Positions 1 to 6,899 of a stretch of 8,357 nt of DNA are shown here, one piece after another (within the stretch, counting starts at the first letter, position 1; every line of letters starts with the position of its first letter). Under the pieces are notes generated by a model. It saw only the letters and a program-made list of their open reading frames with translations. It made no database searches and was not told where the DNA came from. Where the stretch lies: the NCBI GenBank assembly GCA_017506845.1, contig JAFVMP010000112.1, positions 1-8,357 on the forward strand, written 5' to 3'. The translations under genes and the position numbers were made by a program. This DNA is from Campylobacter sp. Lineage in GTDB: Bacteria; Campylobacterota; Campylobacteria; Campylobacterales; Campylobacteraceae.

Positions 1-156
<156 letters not shown>

Positions 157-159
157 GAT

Positions 160-1338
160 ATGAGAGTTGATGAAGTATTTGATTTAATTAGTAGTATTAA
201 TACGCTAAATGGAAGCGAGATTGTGCCACTTTATATGGCAACTAATAGAGTTGTAGCTAGAGATATTATAGCTACTAGAACTCTTCCAGCATTTGACAAC
301 TCAGCACTTGATGGCTACGCCTTTGCCTATGCTGATATTAAAAATCCTCTAAAAATCAAAGGAACGATTCTAGCAGGTGATAAAAATATCTATCAAATCG
401 GTCCAAATGAGTGCTATAAGATTATGACTGGAGCTATATTTCCTAATGGTGCTGATACTGTTGTAATGATAGAGAATGAAAAATTAGATAAAAATGGCAA
501 TTTAATAGTTCCACTAGATACTCCACCAAATAACGCTAGAAAAATCACTGGAGAAGAGATTAAATCTGGCGAGCTTTTACTAAATAAAAACTCAACACTA
601 ACTCCAGCAAATATAATGCTTTTAGCTGCTCAAGGTATTAGCTATGTAGATGTTATTAAAAAGCCAAAAATTGCTATCTTTAGTAGCGGGAATGAAATTT
701 ATGAGCCGTGGGATAGCTGCGATACTCTTTCTGTATATAACGCAAACGGTTTTGGGATAATGGCTGCACTTAGCCAAAATGGCTTTGAAAGTGAATATAA
801 AGGTGTTTTAAAAGATCAAATTTCAACTATTAAAGAGGCTCTTGAGAGTTGCATTAACTATGATATTATTATCACAAGTGGCGGAGCAAGCAAGGGTGAA
901 GCTGATTATATGAGTGAGGTTTTAGATTTACTTGGTTTTAAAATGCTTTTTAATTCAATTGATGCGCGCCCTGCAAAACCTACTAAATGCTATAAAAAAG
1001 GTGATAAGTTTATCTTTGTCCTGCCAGGTAATCCAATGTCGTGCCTACTAGCTACATATATCACTGTTTTACCGCTAACTAAAAAACTAGCTGGATTTAG
1101 TGAGTTTTTGCCTCAGATGCAAATTGCCAAATTTAAAGGTAATTTAAAATTTAAAGCCAGTAGAGCAAATATTGTAATAGGAACAGCAAAAAATGGCGAA
1201 TTTAGAGCAACAAATGATAATATTTATAGCCCTTCAATGATAAAACCTATCTCTTTATCAAATTTTATATATATCTCTAGTATCGGTGAAAGCGGCATTG
1301 ACGATAATAAAGAGATAAAAATTTTTAAAATATCTTGA
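160..1338 (+). CDS. moeA: Molybdopterin molybdenumtransferase MoeA
   Basis: MoeA inserts molybdate into adenylylated molybdopterin to give molybdenum cofactor, needed in Campylobacter for enzymes such as formate dehydrogenase and periplasmic nitrate reductase. The 392-residue length is close to the usual ~400. Visible motifs in order: PAFDNSALDGYA (43-54), MTGAIFPNGAD (89-99), FSSGNE (174-179), TSGGASKGEADY (239-250) and LPGNPMS (288-294), then a C-terminal MoeA_C-like domain from about 321. By alignment from memory with E. coli MoeA, the acidic and Thr active-site residues D59, T100, E188, D228 and D259 correspond to D51, T90, E179, D219 and D249, so the enzyme looks intact. The usual KPGKP stretch reads RPAKP (270-274). 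The start lies 3 nt after the murA stop with only a weak GAG-type ribosome site. Its TGA stop lies inside the -35 box of the following tRNA promoter. Confidence 0.95.
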   Translation: MRVDEVFDLISSINTLNGSEIVPLYMATNRVVARDIIATRTLPAFDNSALDGYAFAYADIKNPLKIKGTILAGDKNIYQIGPNECYKIMTGAIFPNGADTVVMIENEKLDKNGNLIVPLDTPPNNARKITGEEIKSGELLLNKNSTLTPANIMLLAAQGISYVDVIKKPKIAIFSSGNEIYEPWDSCDTLSVYNANGFGIMAALSQNGFESEYKGVLKDQISTIKEALESCINYDIIITSGGASKGEADYMSEVLDLLGFKMLFNSIDARPAKPTKCYKKGDKFIFVLPGNPMSCLLATYITVLPLTKKLAGFSEFLPQMQIAKFKGNLKFKASRANIVIGTAKNGEFRATNDNIYSPSMIKPISLSNFIYISSIGESGIDDNKEIKIFKIS

Positions 1339-1363
1339 CAAGTGAGTAAAAATATGGTATCAT
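1335..1363 (+). promoter_or_regulatory. Consensus sigma-70 promoter for tRNA-Gly (and probably flgA onward)
   Basis: A perfect -35 TTGACA (1335-1340) and a good -10 TATCAT (1358-1363) are separated by exactly 17 nt. The expected transcription start is about 1370, roughly 15 nt before the tRNA 5' end, a normal leader for a tRNA. A full -35 box is noteworthy because most Campylobacter vegetative promoters rely on an extended -10 without one. The -35 overlaps the moeA stop codon (1336-1338). No other promoter is evident before flgA, so the downstream operon may also depend on it. Confidence 0.72.
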
Positions 1364-1384
1364 TCCACTTCAATTCAACAAAAT

Positions 1385-1459
1385 GCGGGAATAGCTCAGG
1401 GGTAGAGCACAACCTTGCCAAGGTTGGGGTCGCGAGTTCGAATCTCGTTTCCCGCTCCA
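1385..1459 (+). tRNA. tRNA-Gly (anticodon GCC)
   Basis: The full cloverleaf can be drawn by hand. The acceptor stem GCGGGAA (1385-1391) pairs with TTCCCGC (1449-1455). The D stem is GCTC/GAGC with loop AGGGGTA. The anticodon stem CAACC/GGTTG encloses TTGCCAA, with anticodon GCC at 1417-1419. The variable loop is GGGTC. The T stem GCGAG/CTCGT (outermost pair G-U) encloses TTCGAAT. The discriminator is T1456 and the CCA is encoded at 1457-1459. The tRNA reads GGC and GGU glycine codons. It sits behind its own strong promoter and directly abuts the flgA coding frame with no spacer; its 75 nt contain no stop codon in the flgA frame. Confidence 0.97.
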
Positions 1460-2103
1460 TTTTTTTACTTCTTATTTTTTCTATTCCTCTTTTTAGTAGC
1501 TCTTTAATTGATGAACTTCATAAGGCTATTTATGATGAATTTCCATCAGCTAAGATAAATTCTATTAATATAGATAATCACAATGAACTACCAGTAAATT
1601 TTAATGAGTTAAAATTAAAAAATATTATCTTGCTTGGCTTACGTGATGATAGTGGAACATTTAGAGCAGTCTATACTACACCAAATTCTACCAGTAAAAG
1701 TATATTTTATAAATTCAAAATCGATTTTAAGCTCCCAGTATTAGTTGCTACTAAAGACATTGGGCGAGATCATATACTAAATTTAAGTGATTATGAACAA
1801 AAATTCGTAAGTCTAAAGGATTATGATAAGCAAGCCATCATAAATCCATCAAATCACCAACTTATAACTAAAAGCAAAATCAAGCGTGGCAAAATTCTAA
1901 CTAATCGCCAATTTAAAACCCTAAGCGATATCAAAAAAGGTGATAAAATCACTGCTATTATAGAAGATGGATCTTTAAAAGTAGAAATATTAGTAACCGC
2001 GCTCAATGACGGCAATATCGGACAAATAATCAGTGTTAAAAACCAAAATAATCAAACTCTAAAAGCCCAAGTAGTAGGCAAAAACCAAGCCATCATAAAA
2101 TAG
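1459..2103 (+). CDS. flgA: Flagellar basal body P-ring formation chaperone FlgA (start codon uncertain)
   Basis: FlgA is a periplasmic chaperone for FlgI, the flagellar P-ring subunit. Numbered from ATT at 1459, the frame gives 214 residues, near the ~220 I recall for C. jejuni FlgA. A hydrophobic stretch (2-12, FLLLIFSIPLF) followed by SSS resembles the core of a Sec signal peptide. A SAF-type domain starts near LPVLVATKDI (92-101). The C-terminal family signatures are DIKKGDKITAII (157-168) and ALNDGNIGQIISVKN (181-195). No ATG, GTG or TTG occurs in frame after the tRNA. GTG 1342 and ATG 1354 are in frame but lie inside the tRNA promoter, upstream of the predicted transcript start. ATT 1459 is chosen as the most upstream plausible codon; it shares its A with the tRNA CCA end, lacks a ribosome site and leaves a signal peptide with no basic residue. 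The body of the gene is open and conserved, so it may be functional with an unusual start, or 5'-damaged. Confidence 0.75.
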   Translation: MFLLLIFSIPLFSSSLIDELHKAIYDEFPSAKINSINIDNHNELPVNFNELKLKNIILLGLRDDSGTFRAVYTTPNSTSKSIFYKFKIDFKLPVLVATKDIGRDHILNLSDYEQKFVSLKDYDKQAIINPSNHQLITKSKIKRGKILTNRQFKTLSDIKKGDKITAIIEDGSLKVEILVTALNDGNIGQIISVKNQNNQTLKAQVVGKNQAIIK

Positions 2104-2111
2104 AGGTAAAA

Positions 2112-2591
2112 ATGAAATCATGCATATATCCAGGAACATTTGATCCTATCACTAATGGTCATCTAGATGTTATTAGACGAGCTTGCAATGTCTTTGATAG
2201 AGTTATTGTAGCAGTAGCACTAAATGAGTCTAAAACTCCATATTTTGATTATCATAAACGGATTGAACTAGCTAAATTAGCTACAAAAGATCTACTTAGT
2301 GTAGAGGTTATTGGTTTTGATAATCTCTTAGTTGATTTTGCCAAATCACAAAATATTAATACAGTAGTGCGAGGCCTAAGAGCTGTGAGCGATTTTGAAT
2401 ATGAATTACAAATTGGTTATGCCAATGCCTCTTTATGGAGTCAATTTGAGACAGTATATTTTATGCCAAGTCTTAAAAATGCTTTCATATCAAGCTCAAT
2501 TGTTAGATCGGTTTTGCGTCATAATGGCGATATTAGCTCACTTGTACCAGAGCAAGTTTATCAAAAAATAAAGGAAGAGTATGCTAATTAA
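2112..2591 (+). CDS. coaD: Phosphopantetheine adenylyltransferase
   Basis: CoaD is a cytoplasmic nucleotidyltransferase that adds AMP from ATP to 4'-phosphopantetheine, giving dephospho-CoA, the penultimate step of coenzyme A synthesis. The 159 residues match the family length (~160). Visible signatures: YPGTFDPITNGH (6-17) containing the TxGH nucleotidyltransferase motif (T14, H17), VVRGLRAVSDFEYELQ (85-100) and the ISSSIVR phosphate-binding motif (126-132). The ATG is preceded at 5 nt by AGAGG (2102-2106), which overlaps the flgA TAG stop, so translation is likely coupled to flgA. The 3' end overlaps tmk by 11 nt. In C. jejuni, as I recall, a ubiX-like gene sits between flgA and coaD; here it is absent. 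Confidence 0.97.
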   Translation: MKSCIYPGTFDPITNGHLDVIRRACNVFDRVIVAVALNESKTPYFDYHKRIELAKLATKDLLSVEVIGFDNLLVDFAKSQNINTVVRGLRAVSDFEYELQIGYANASLWSQFETVYFMPSLKNAFISSSIVRSVLRHNGDISSLVPEQVYQKIKEEYAN

Positions 2592-3159
2592 TTTTGAAGG
2601 TGTCGATGGAGCTGGTAAATCTACTCAAATAAATATGCTAAAAGAGATTTACAAAGATGCTATAATAACTAAAGAACCAGGTGGCACAGAGCTTGGATTG
2701 ATGATTAGAAATTATTTAATGAGTAGTGCAAGTAAAATATCACAAAGAGCAGAAATTTTTCTATTTTTAGCTGATAGAGCTGAACACTATGAAAAAGTTT
2801 TAAAGCCCAATTATGGAAATTTGATTTTAAGCGATAGAAGCTTTGTATCTGGTCTTGCATATGCTATGGCAAATGATGATAATCTAGATATAAAAACCTT
2901 AATTGAACTAAATAAATTTGCGCTTTGTTCAGATTTTGGAGATAAATTTGTATTTTTAAAAGCAGATGAGAATTTAATCCGTCAAAGGCTTTTTAGTAGA
3001 GGTCAAAATGATGATATTGAAAGTCGTGGAATTGAGTATTTAATGAGAGTTCAAGGATTTATGAGTATAATACTCGCCGATTTAAAATTTGAAGTCTTAG
3101 AGATCGATGCCTCACTAAGCCCAGAAATTATACATAATAAAATAAGGAAATTTATATGA
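2581..3159 (+). CDS. tmk: Thymidylate kinase (dTMP kinase)
   Basis: Tmk phosphorylates dTMP to dTDP with ATP, an essential cytoplasmic step towards dTTP. At 192 residues it is slightly shorter than the ~210 of E. coli. Visible motifs: the P-loop FEGVDGAGKST (5-15), KEPGGT (31-36) where many homologues have REPGGT, LFLADRAEHY (61-70), the DR substrate motif in LILSDRSFVSG (81-91, D85-R86) and a LID-like segment SRGQNDDIESRG (139-150). The ATG lies 11 nt before the end of coaD, with AAGGA (2571-2575) spaced 5 nt upstream inside coaD, so translation is probably coupled. The stop overlaps the hisS start as ATGA. Confidence 0.96.
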   Translation: MLINFEGVDGAGKSTQINMLKEIYKDAIITKEPGGTELGLMIRNYLMSSASKISQRAEIFLFLADRAEHYEKVLKPNYGNLILSDRSFVSGLAYAMANDDNLDIKTLIELNKFALCSDFGDKFVFLKADENLIRQRLFSRGQNDDIESRGIEYLMRVQGFMSIILADLKFEVLEIDASLSPEIIHNKIRKFI

Positions 3160-4385
3160 TTAATGCTCTTCGTGGTATGAAAGACCTACTTGAAAACGAT
3201 GGAAAACTATATAAATTTATAATTGATACCTGTGAAGCTGTGGTTAAAAACTATGGCTATGAGTTTTGCGAAACACCAAAACTAGAAGAGACCGCACTAT
3301 TTAAAAGAAGCGTTGGACAAAGTAGCGATATAGTTGGTAAAGAGATGTATCAATTTATAGACAAAGGTGGCAATGATGTCTGTCTTCGCCCTGAAGGAAC
3401 TGCTGGAGTCGTAAGAGCATTTATAGAGAATAAATTTGATAGAGCTGGTGGTGTTAGAAGATACTTTTATCACGGTAGTATGTTTAGATATGAGCGTCCT
3501 CAGCGTGGCCGTTTAAGAGAATTTCATCAATTTGGCGTGGAGTGCTTTGGGGAATCAAGTGTATATGAGGATGCATCTGTAATTTTAATGTTAAATGAAA
3601 TTTTAAATAGGCTTAAAATTAAAACCACACTAAAAATCAACTCATTAGGCGATGGAGAGTGTATGCCAGCATATAAAGAAAAATTAGTTAAATTTGTTGA
3701 AAATAATAAAGAAAATTTATGCGATGATTGCTTAAGAAGACTTGATACTAACCCTATTAGGATACTTGATTGCAAAAGCCAGAGTTGTCAAAATATCTTA
3801 AAAGATGCTCCACTTATTACTCAAAATTTAAATCAAATTTGTAACGATGATTTTAATAAACTTCAAGAGATTTTAAAAGCAAATGGAGTCGAATTTCAAA
3901 TCGATCCAAAACTCGTACGTGGGCTTGATTACTACTGCAAAACTGCCTTTGAGTTTATTAGCGATGATATTGGCTCACAAAGTGCAGTCGCAGGTGGCGG
4001 CAGATATGATAAGCTTTGTGAATATCTAGGTGGCAAGGCTACTTTTGCAGTTGGCTGGGCAATGGGCGTGGAGAGAATTATGGAAATTTTACGCCAAAAA
4101 GAGAGTCAAAACAAGAGAGAAGGAATATATATATGTGCTTTAAGTCCAAATTTAATAAGCCAAATATATAAAACTGCTCAAATTTTAAGAAAAAACTATA
4201 AAACTGAAATTTCATACGAAGCAAAAAGCCCAAATAAACATCTAAATATAGCTGATAAAAAAGGTTTTGAAATATTTTTATGTCTTGGTGATGATGAGTT
4301 TAGCCAAGGTCAAATTTGGTACAAAAATCTACAAACAAAAGATGAAAAACGAATATCTATAGCAAATTTGGAGGGTGAAATATGA
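3156..4385 (+). CDS. hisS: Histidyl-tRNA synthetase
   Basis: HisS charges tRNA-His in the cytoplasm as a class II synthetase, probably dimeric. It has 409 residues. Visible class and histidine-specific motifs: RGMKDLL (6-12), LRPEGTAGVVRA (77-88), motif 2 RYERPQRGRLREFHQFGVE (111-129), the histidine motif LVRGLDYY (253-260), GGRYDKL (281-287) and motif 3 around GWAMGVER (300-307). The anticodon-binding domain runs from about 323 to the end. The insertion domain holds four cysteines, C189-x2-C192-x13-C206-x4-C211, which could form a metal site. The ATG overlaps the tmk TGA as ATGA, with AAGGA (3144-3148) 7 nt upstream; the stop overlaps speA the same way. Both suggest coupled translation. Confidence 0.97.
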   Translation: MINALRGMKDLLENDGKLYKFIIDTCEAVVKNYGYEFCETPKLEETALFKRSVGQSSDIVGKEMYQFIDKGGNDVCLRPEGTAGVVRAFIENKFDRAGGVRRYFYHGSMFRYERPQRGRLREFHQFGVECFGESSVYEDASVILMLNEILNRLKIKTTLKINSLGDGECMPAYKEKLVKFVENNKENLCDDCLRRLDTNPIRILDCKSQSCQNILKDAPLITQNLNQICNDDFNKLQEILKANGVEFQIDPKLVRGLDYYCKTAFEFISDDIGSQSAVAGGGRYDKLCEYLGGKATFAVGWAMGVERIMEILRQKESQNKREGIYICALSPNLISQIYKTAQILRKNYKTEISYEAKSPNKHLNIADKKGFEIFLCLGDDEFSQGQIWYKNLQTKDEKRISIANLEGEI

Positions 4386-6223
4386 CACACGACTATGGAC
4401 TAAGCCTGTGGGGAGATTCAAATTTTATCATTGATAGTGGCAAAGTCTGCTTAAATAGCGACTTAAAACCAGCACTTATTGATATTGTAAAAGATATTAG
4501 AAATGATGGTTATCGTGGGCCTTTGCTACTTAGATTTCCACATCTTATTAAAAAGCAAATTGTACAGGTATACTCTAGTTTTGAAAGAGCTAAAAAAGAA
4601 TTTGGCTATAGTGGAAGCTTTAATGCTGTATATCCATTAAAGGTAAATCAATATCCAGGATTTGTAGAAAATTTAGTTAAAATTGGAGAAAGCTATGGGT
4701 ATGGATTAGAAGCTGGTTCAAAAGCTGAGTTACTGCTAGCTATGGCATATAATAACTATGGCGCACCAATTACTGTCAATGGATTTAAAGATAACGAGCT
4801 AATTGATATTGGCTTTATCGCTGCTGAGATGGGACACAATATCACTCTTACAATCGAGGGATTAAATGAATTAAAATCAATTATCTCTACTGCCAAAGAG
4901 AGATTTAAACCAAAGCCAAATATTGGCCTTAGAATTCGACTCCATAGCAGTGGCACAGGTGTATGGGCAAAAAGTGGTGGGATAAACTCTAAGTTTGGAC
5001 TTACATCTACAGAGCTAATTGAGGCAGTAAATTTACTAAAAGAAAATAACCTAATTGAGCAATTTACTATGATTCACTTTCATATTGGAAGTCAAATAAA
5101 TGAAATTCATCCACTCAAAAAAGCTCTTATAGAAGCAGGAAATATTTACGCAGAGCTTCGTAAAATGGGAGCAAAATCTCTAAAAGCTATAAATTTAGGC
5201 GGCGGTTTGGCTATTGAGTATTCACAATTTAAAGATAATCCAAGCAGGAATTACACCCTTAAAGAGTATGCAAATGATGTTGTGTTTTTACTAAAAAGCA
5301 TTGCTAATCAAAAAAATGAGATTGAACCTGATATATTTATAGAAAGCGGTAGATATATAGCTGCATCTCATGCTGTATTAGTAGCTCCTGTACTTGAGCT
5401 ATTTAGTCAAGAATATACAGAAGAAAAACTAATATTAAAAGAGAATAATCCTCCACTAATTAGTGAATTGCACGACCTATATAGAAGTATAAAACCAAGC
5501 AATGCCATAGAGTATCTCCACGATGCAATCGATCATATGGAGAGCGTTCTTACTCTATTTGATTTAGGTTATGTAGATTTACAAGATAGATCAAATAGTG
5601 AAATTTTAGTCCATTTAATTATGAAAAAAGCGATCTCGCTTTTAGGAAATAAACAAAATTATGCAGAGCTTTTAAAAATTCAAGAAGAGGTGCAAGAGAG
5701 ATATTTGGTTAATTTTTCAATGTTCCAAAGCTTGCCTGATTTTTGGGGACTTGGACAAAATTTTCCTATAATGCCACTTGATAGATTAGATGAACGCCCT
5801 ACCCTATCAGCATCTATTTGGGATATTACTTGTGATAGCGATGGTGAAATTAGCTTTGATGCGACCAAAAATCCGCTATTCTTGCATGATGTTGATTTAG
5901 AAAAAGAGGATTATTTTTTAGGGTTTTTCCTTGTTGGTGCATATCAAGAGGTTCTTGGAATGAAACACAATCTATTTACCCACCCTACTGAAGCTACAAT
6001 AATCATCAATGAAGAGGGCAATTATGAGATAAAAAATATTTTAGAATCTCAATCTGTCATGGATATATTAGAGGATTTAGACTATGATATACACGCTATT
6101 AGAGATACTCTAAATGAGAGAATAGAAAATTCAACACTAGTAGATGAAAAACAAAAAAAACATATTCTAGGCGAACTATATCTATTCTTAAACGATAATG
6201 GATATCTAAAAACCATAGGCTAA
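4382..6223 (+). CDS. speA: Biosynthetic arginine decarboxylase (PLP-dependent)
   Basis: SpeA decarboxylates arginine to agmatine, the entry step of the agmatine route to putrescine and other polyamines; the later enzymes are not in this window. The 613 residues are near the usual 630-660. It is an alanine-racemase-fold decarboxylase. The PLP-binding lysine is K87 in YPLKVNQ (84-90), with HFHIGSQ (232-238), the glycine-rich GGGLAIEY (273-280), ESGR (321-324) and the second active-site segment WDITCDSDG (480-488), whose C484 is the expected catalytic Cys. GAYQE (519-523) is also typical. The ATG overlaps the hisS stop as ATGA and is preceded at 6 nt by a strong GGAGGG (4370-4375), the best ribosome site in the window, which suggests efficient initiation. 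The gene looks intact. Confidence 0.97.
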   Translation: MTHDYGLSLWGDSNFIIDSGKVCLNSDLKPALIDIVKDIRNDGYRGPLLLRFPHLIKKQIVQVYSSFERAKKEFGYSGSFNAVYPLKVNQYPGFVENLVKIGESYGYGLEAGSKAELLLAMAYNNYGAPITVNGFKDNELIDIGFIAAEMGHNITLTIEGLNELKSIISTAKERFKPKPNIGLRIRLHSSGTGVWAKSGGINSKFGLTSTELIEAVNLLKENNLIEQFTMIHFHIGSQINEIHPLKKALIEAGNIYAELRKMGAKSLKAINLGGGLAIEYSQFKDNPSRNYTLKEYANDVVFLLKSIANQKNEIEPDIFIESGRYIAASHAVLVAPVLELFSQEYTEEKLILKENNPPLISELHDLYRSIKPSNAIEYLHDAIDHMESVLTLFDLGYVDLQDRSNSEILVHLIMKKAISLLGNKQNYAELLKIQEEVQERYLVNFSMFQSLPDFWGLGQNFPIMPLDRLDERPTLSASIWDITCDSDGEISFDATKNPLFLHDVDLEKEDYFLGFFLVGAYQEVLGMKHNLFTHPTEATIIINEEGNYEIKNILESQSVMDILEDLDYDIHAIRDTLNERIENSTLVDEKQKKHILGELYLFLNDNGYLKTIG

Positions 6224-6225
6224 TG

Positions 6226-6897
6226 ATGGGTATTTTTCAAATTATTAAAGAGGATTTATCTCAGCCTAAAGTACAAGATCCAGCATATCGTAGCTGCATA
6301 GATCTTATCTTTAATTATCCTGGAGTATGGGCAGTAGCCAATCATAGAATTATCCATATTTTATGGAATAAAAAGTGGCATAAATTAGCCAGAATGCTTG
6401 CTGGAATTAGCAATTTTTTAACCAGAGTTGATCTACACCCAGCAGCAGTTCTTGGAAGAAGAGTATTTATTGATCATGCCACTGGAATAGTAATTGGTGA
6501 GACAGCTATAGTCGGCGATGATTGCTTGATTTATCAAGGAGTTACCTTAGGCGGAGTAAGCCTAGATAAAGGCAAACGCCATCCTACATTAGAAAATGGC
6601 GTAGTTGTCGGTGCTGGAGCCAAAATTTTAGGCAATATCACCATAGGAACTGGTTCAAAAATTGGTGCCAATTCAGTTGTAGTAAAAGATGTACCACCGC
6701 ACTCCACAGCTGTAGGAATTCCGGCTAAATGCATTAGCAGTGATAATCGTCCATTTGAACACAATAAGCTACCAGATATCACAAAAGAATTGCTAATCTA
6801 TCTAATAGATCGTATAGAAAATCTTGGATGTCAAGGAAGCGATAAAATAGTATTAGACAAAAAATATCAAGAGTATATTAAATCAATAAAGGAGTAA
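6226..6897 (+). CDS. cysE: Serine O-acetyltransferase
   Basis: CysE acetylates L-serine with acetyl-CoA to O-acetylserine, the carbon acceptor for cysteine synthesis. The 223 residues are of the short bacterial SAT type. An N-terminal helical part contains the NYPGVWAVANHR signature and is followed by a left-handed beta-helix of hexapeptide repeats. Numbered from ATG 6226, key segments are DLHPAA (69-74), FIDHATGIVIGETA (81-94), YQGVTLGG (103-110) and GKRHPTL (116-122), which supply the serine- and CoA-site His residues of the family. Two adjacent ATGs exist at 6223 and 6226. The second is preferred because AGG (6217-6219) is then 6 nt away and because relatives, as I recall, begin MGI. The speA TAA overlaps the first ATG, so initiation is likely coupled. 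Confidence 0.95.
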   Translation: MGIFQIIKEDLSQPKVQDPAYRSCIDLIFNYPGVWAVANHRIIHILWNKKWHKLARMLAGISNFLTRVDLHPAAVLGRRVFIDHATGIVIGETAIVGDDCLIYQGVTLGGVSLDKGKRHPTLENGVVVGAGAKILGNITIGTGSKIGANSVVVKDVPPHSTAVGIPAKCISSDNRPFEHNKLPDITKELLIYLIDRIENLGCQGSDKIVLDKKYQEYIKSIKE

Positions 6898-6899
6898 AA

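Noticed and set aside
1383..1394. ATG at 1383-1385 as a start near the tRNA
   Set aside because: It is in a different frame and meets TAG after three codons (ATG CGG GAA TAG).
1342..1458. flgA starting at GTG 1342 or ATG 1354 and translated through the tRNA
   Set aside because: Both codons lie within the promoter, upstream of the expected transcript start; neither has a good ribosome site; and the extra ~35-39 residues are the tRNA read as protein, which would precede the signal peptide.
1224..1460. Reverse-strand open frame of 78 codons starting MERETRFELATPTLARLCSTP
   Set aside because: This is the complement of the tRNA-Gly read as protein, a well-known spurious annotation, and the rest is antisense to moeA.
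1460..1480. A frameshift or phase-variable T-tract restoring a flgA start
   Set aside because: The other two frames contain no ATG or GTG between 1386 and 1460, only TTGs inside the tRNA (1415 and 1424), so slippage in the T7 or T6 run would not supply a credible start.
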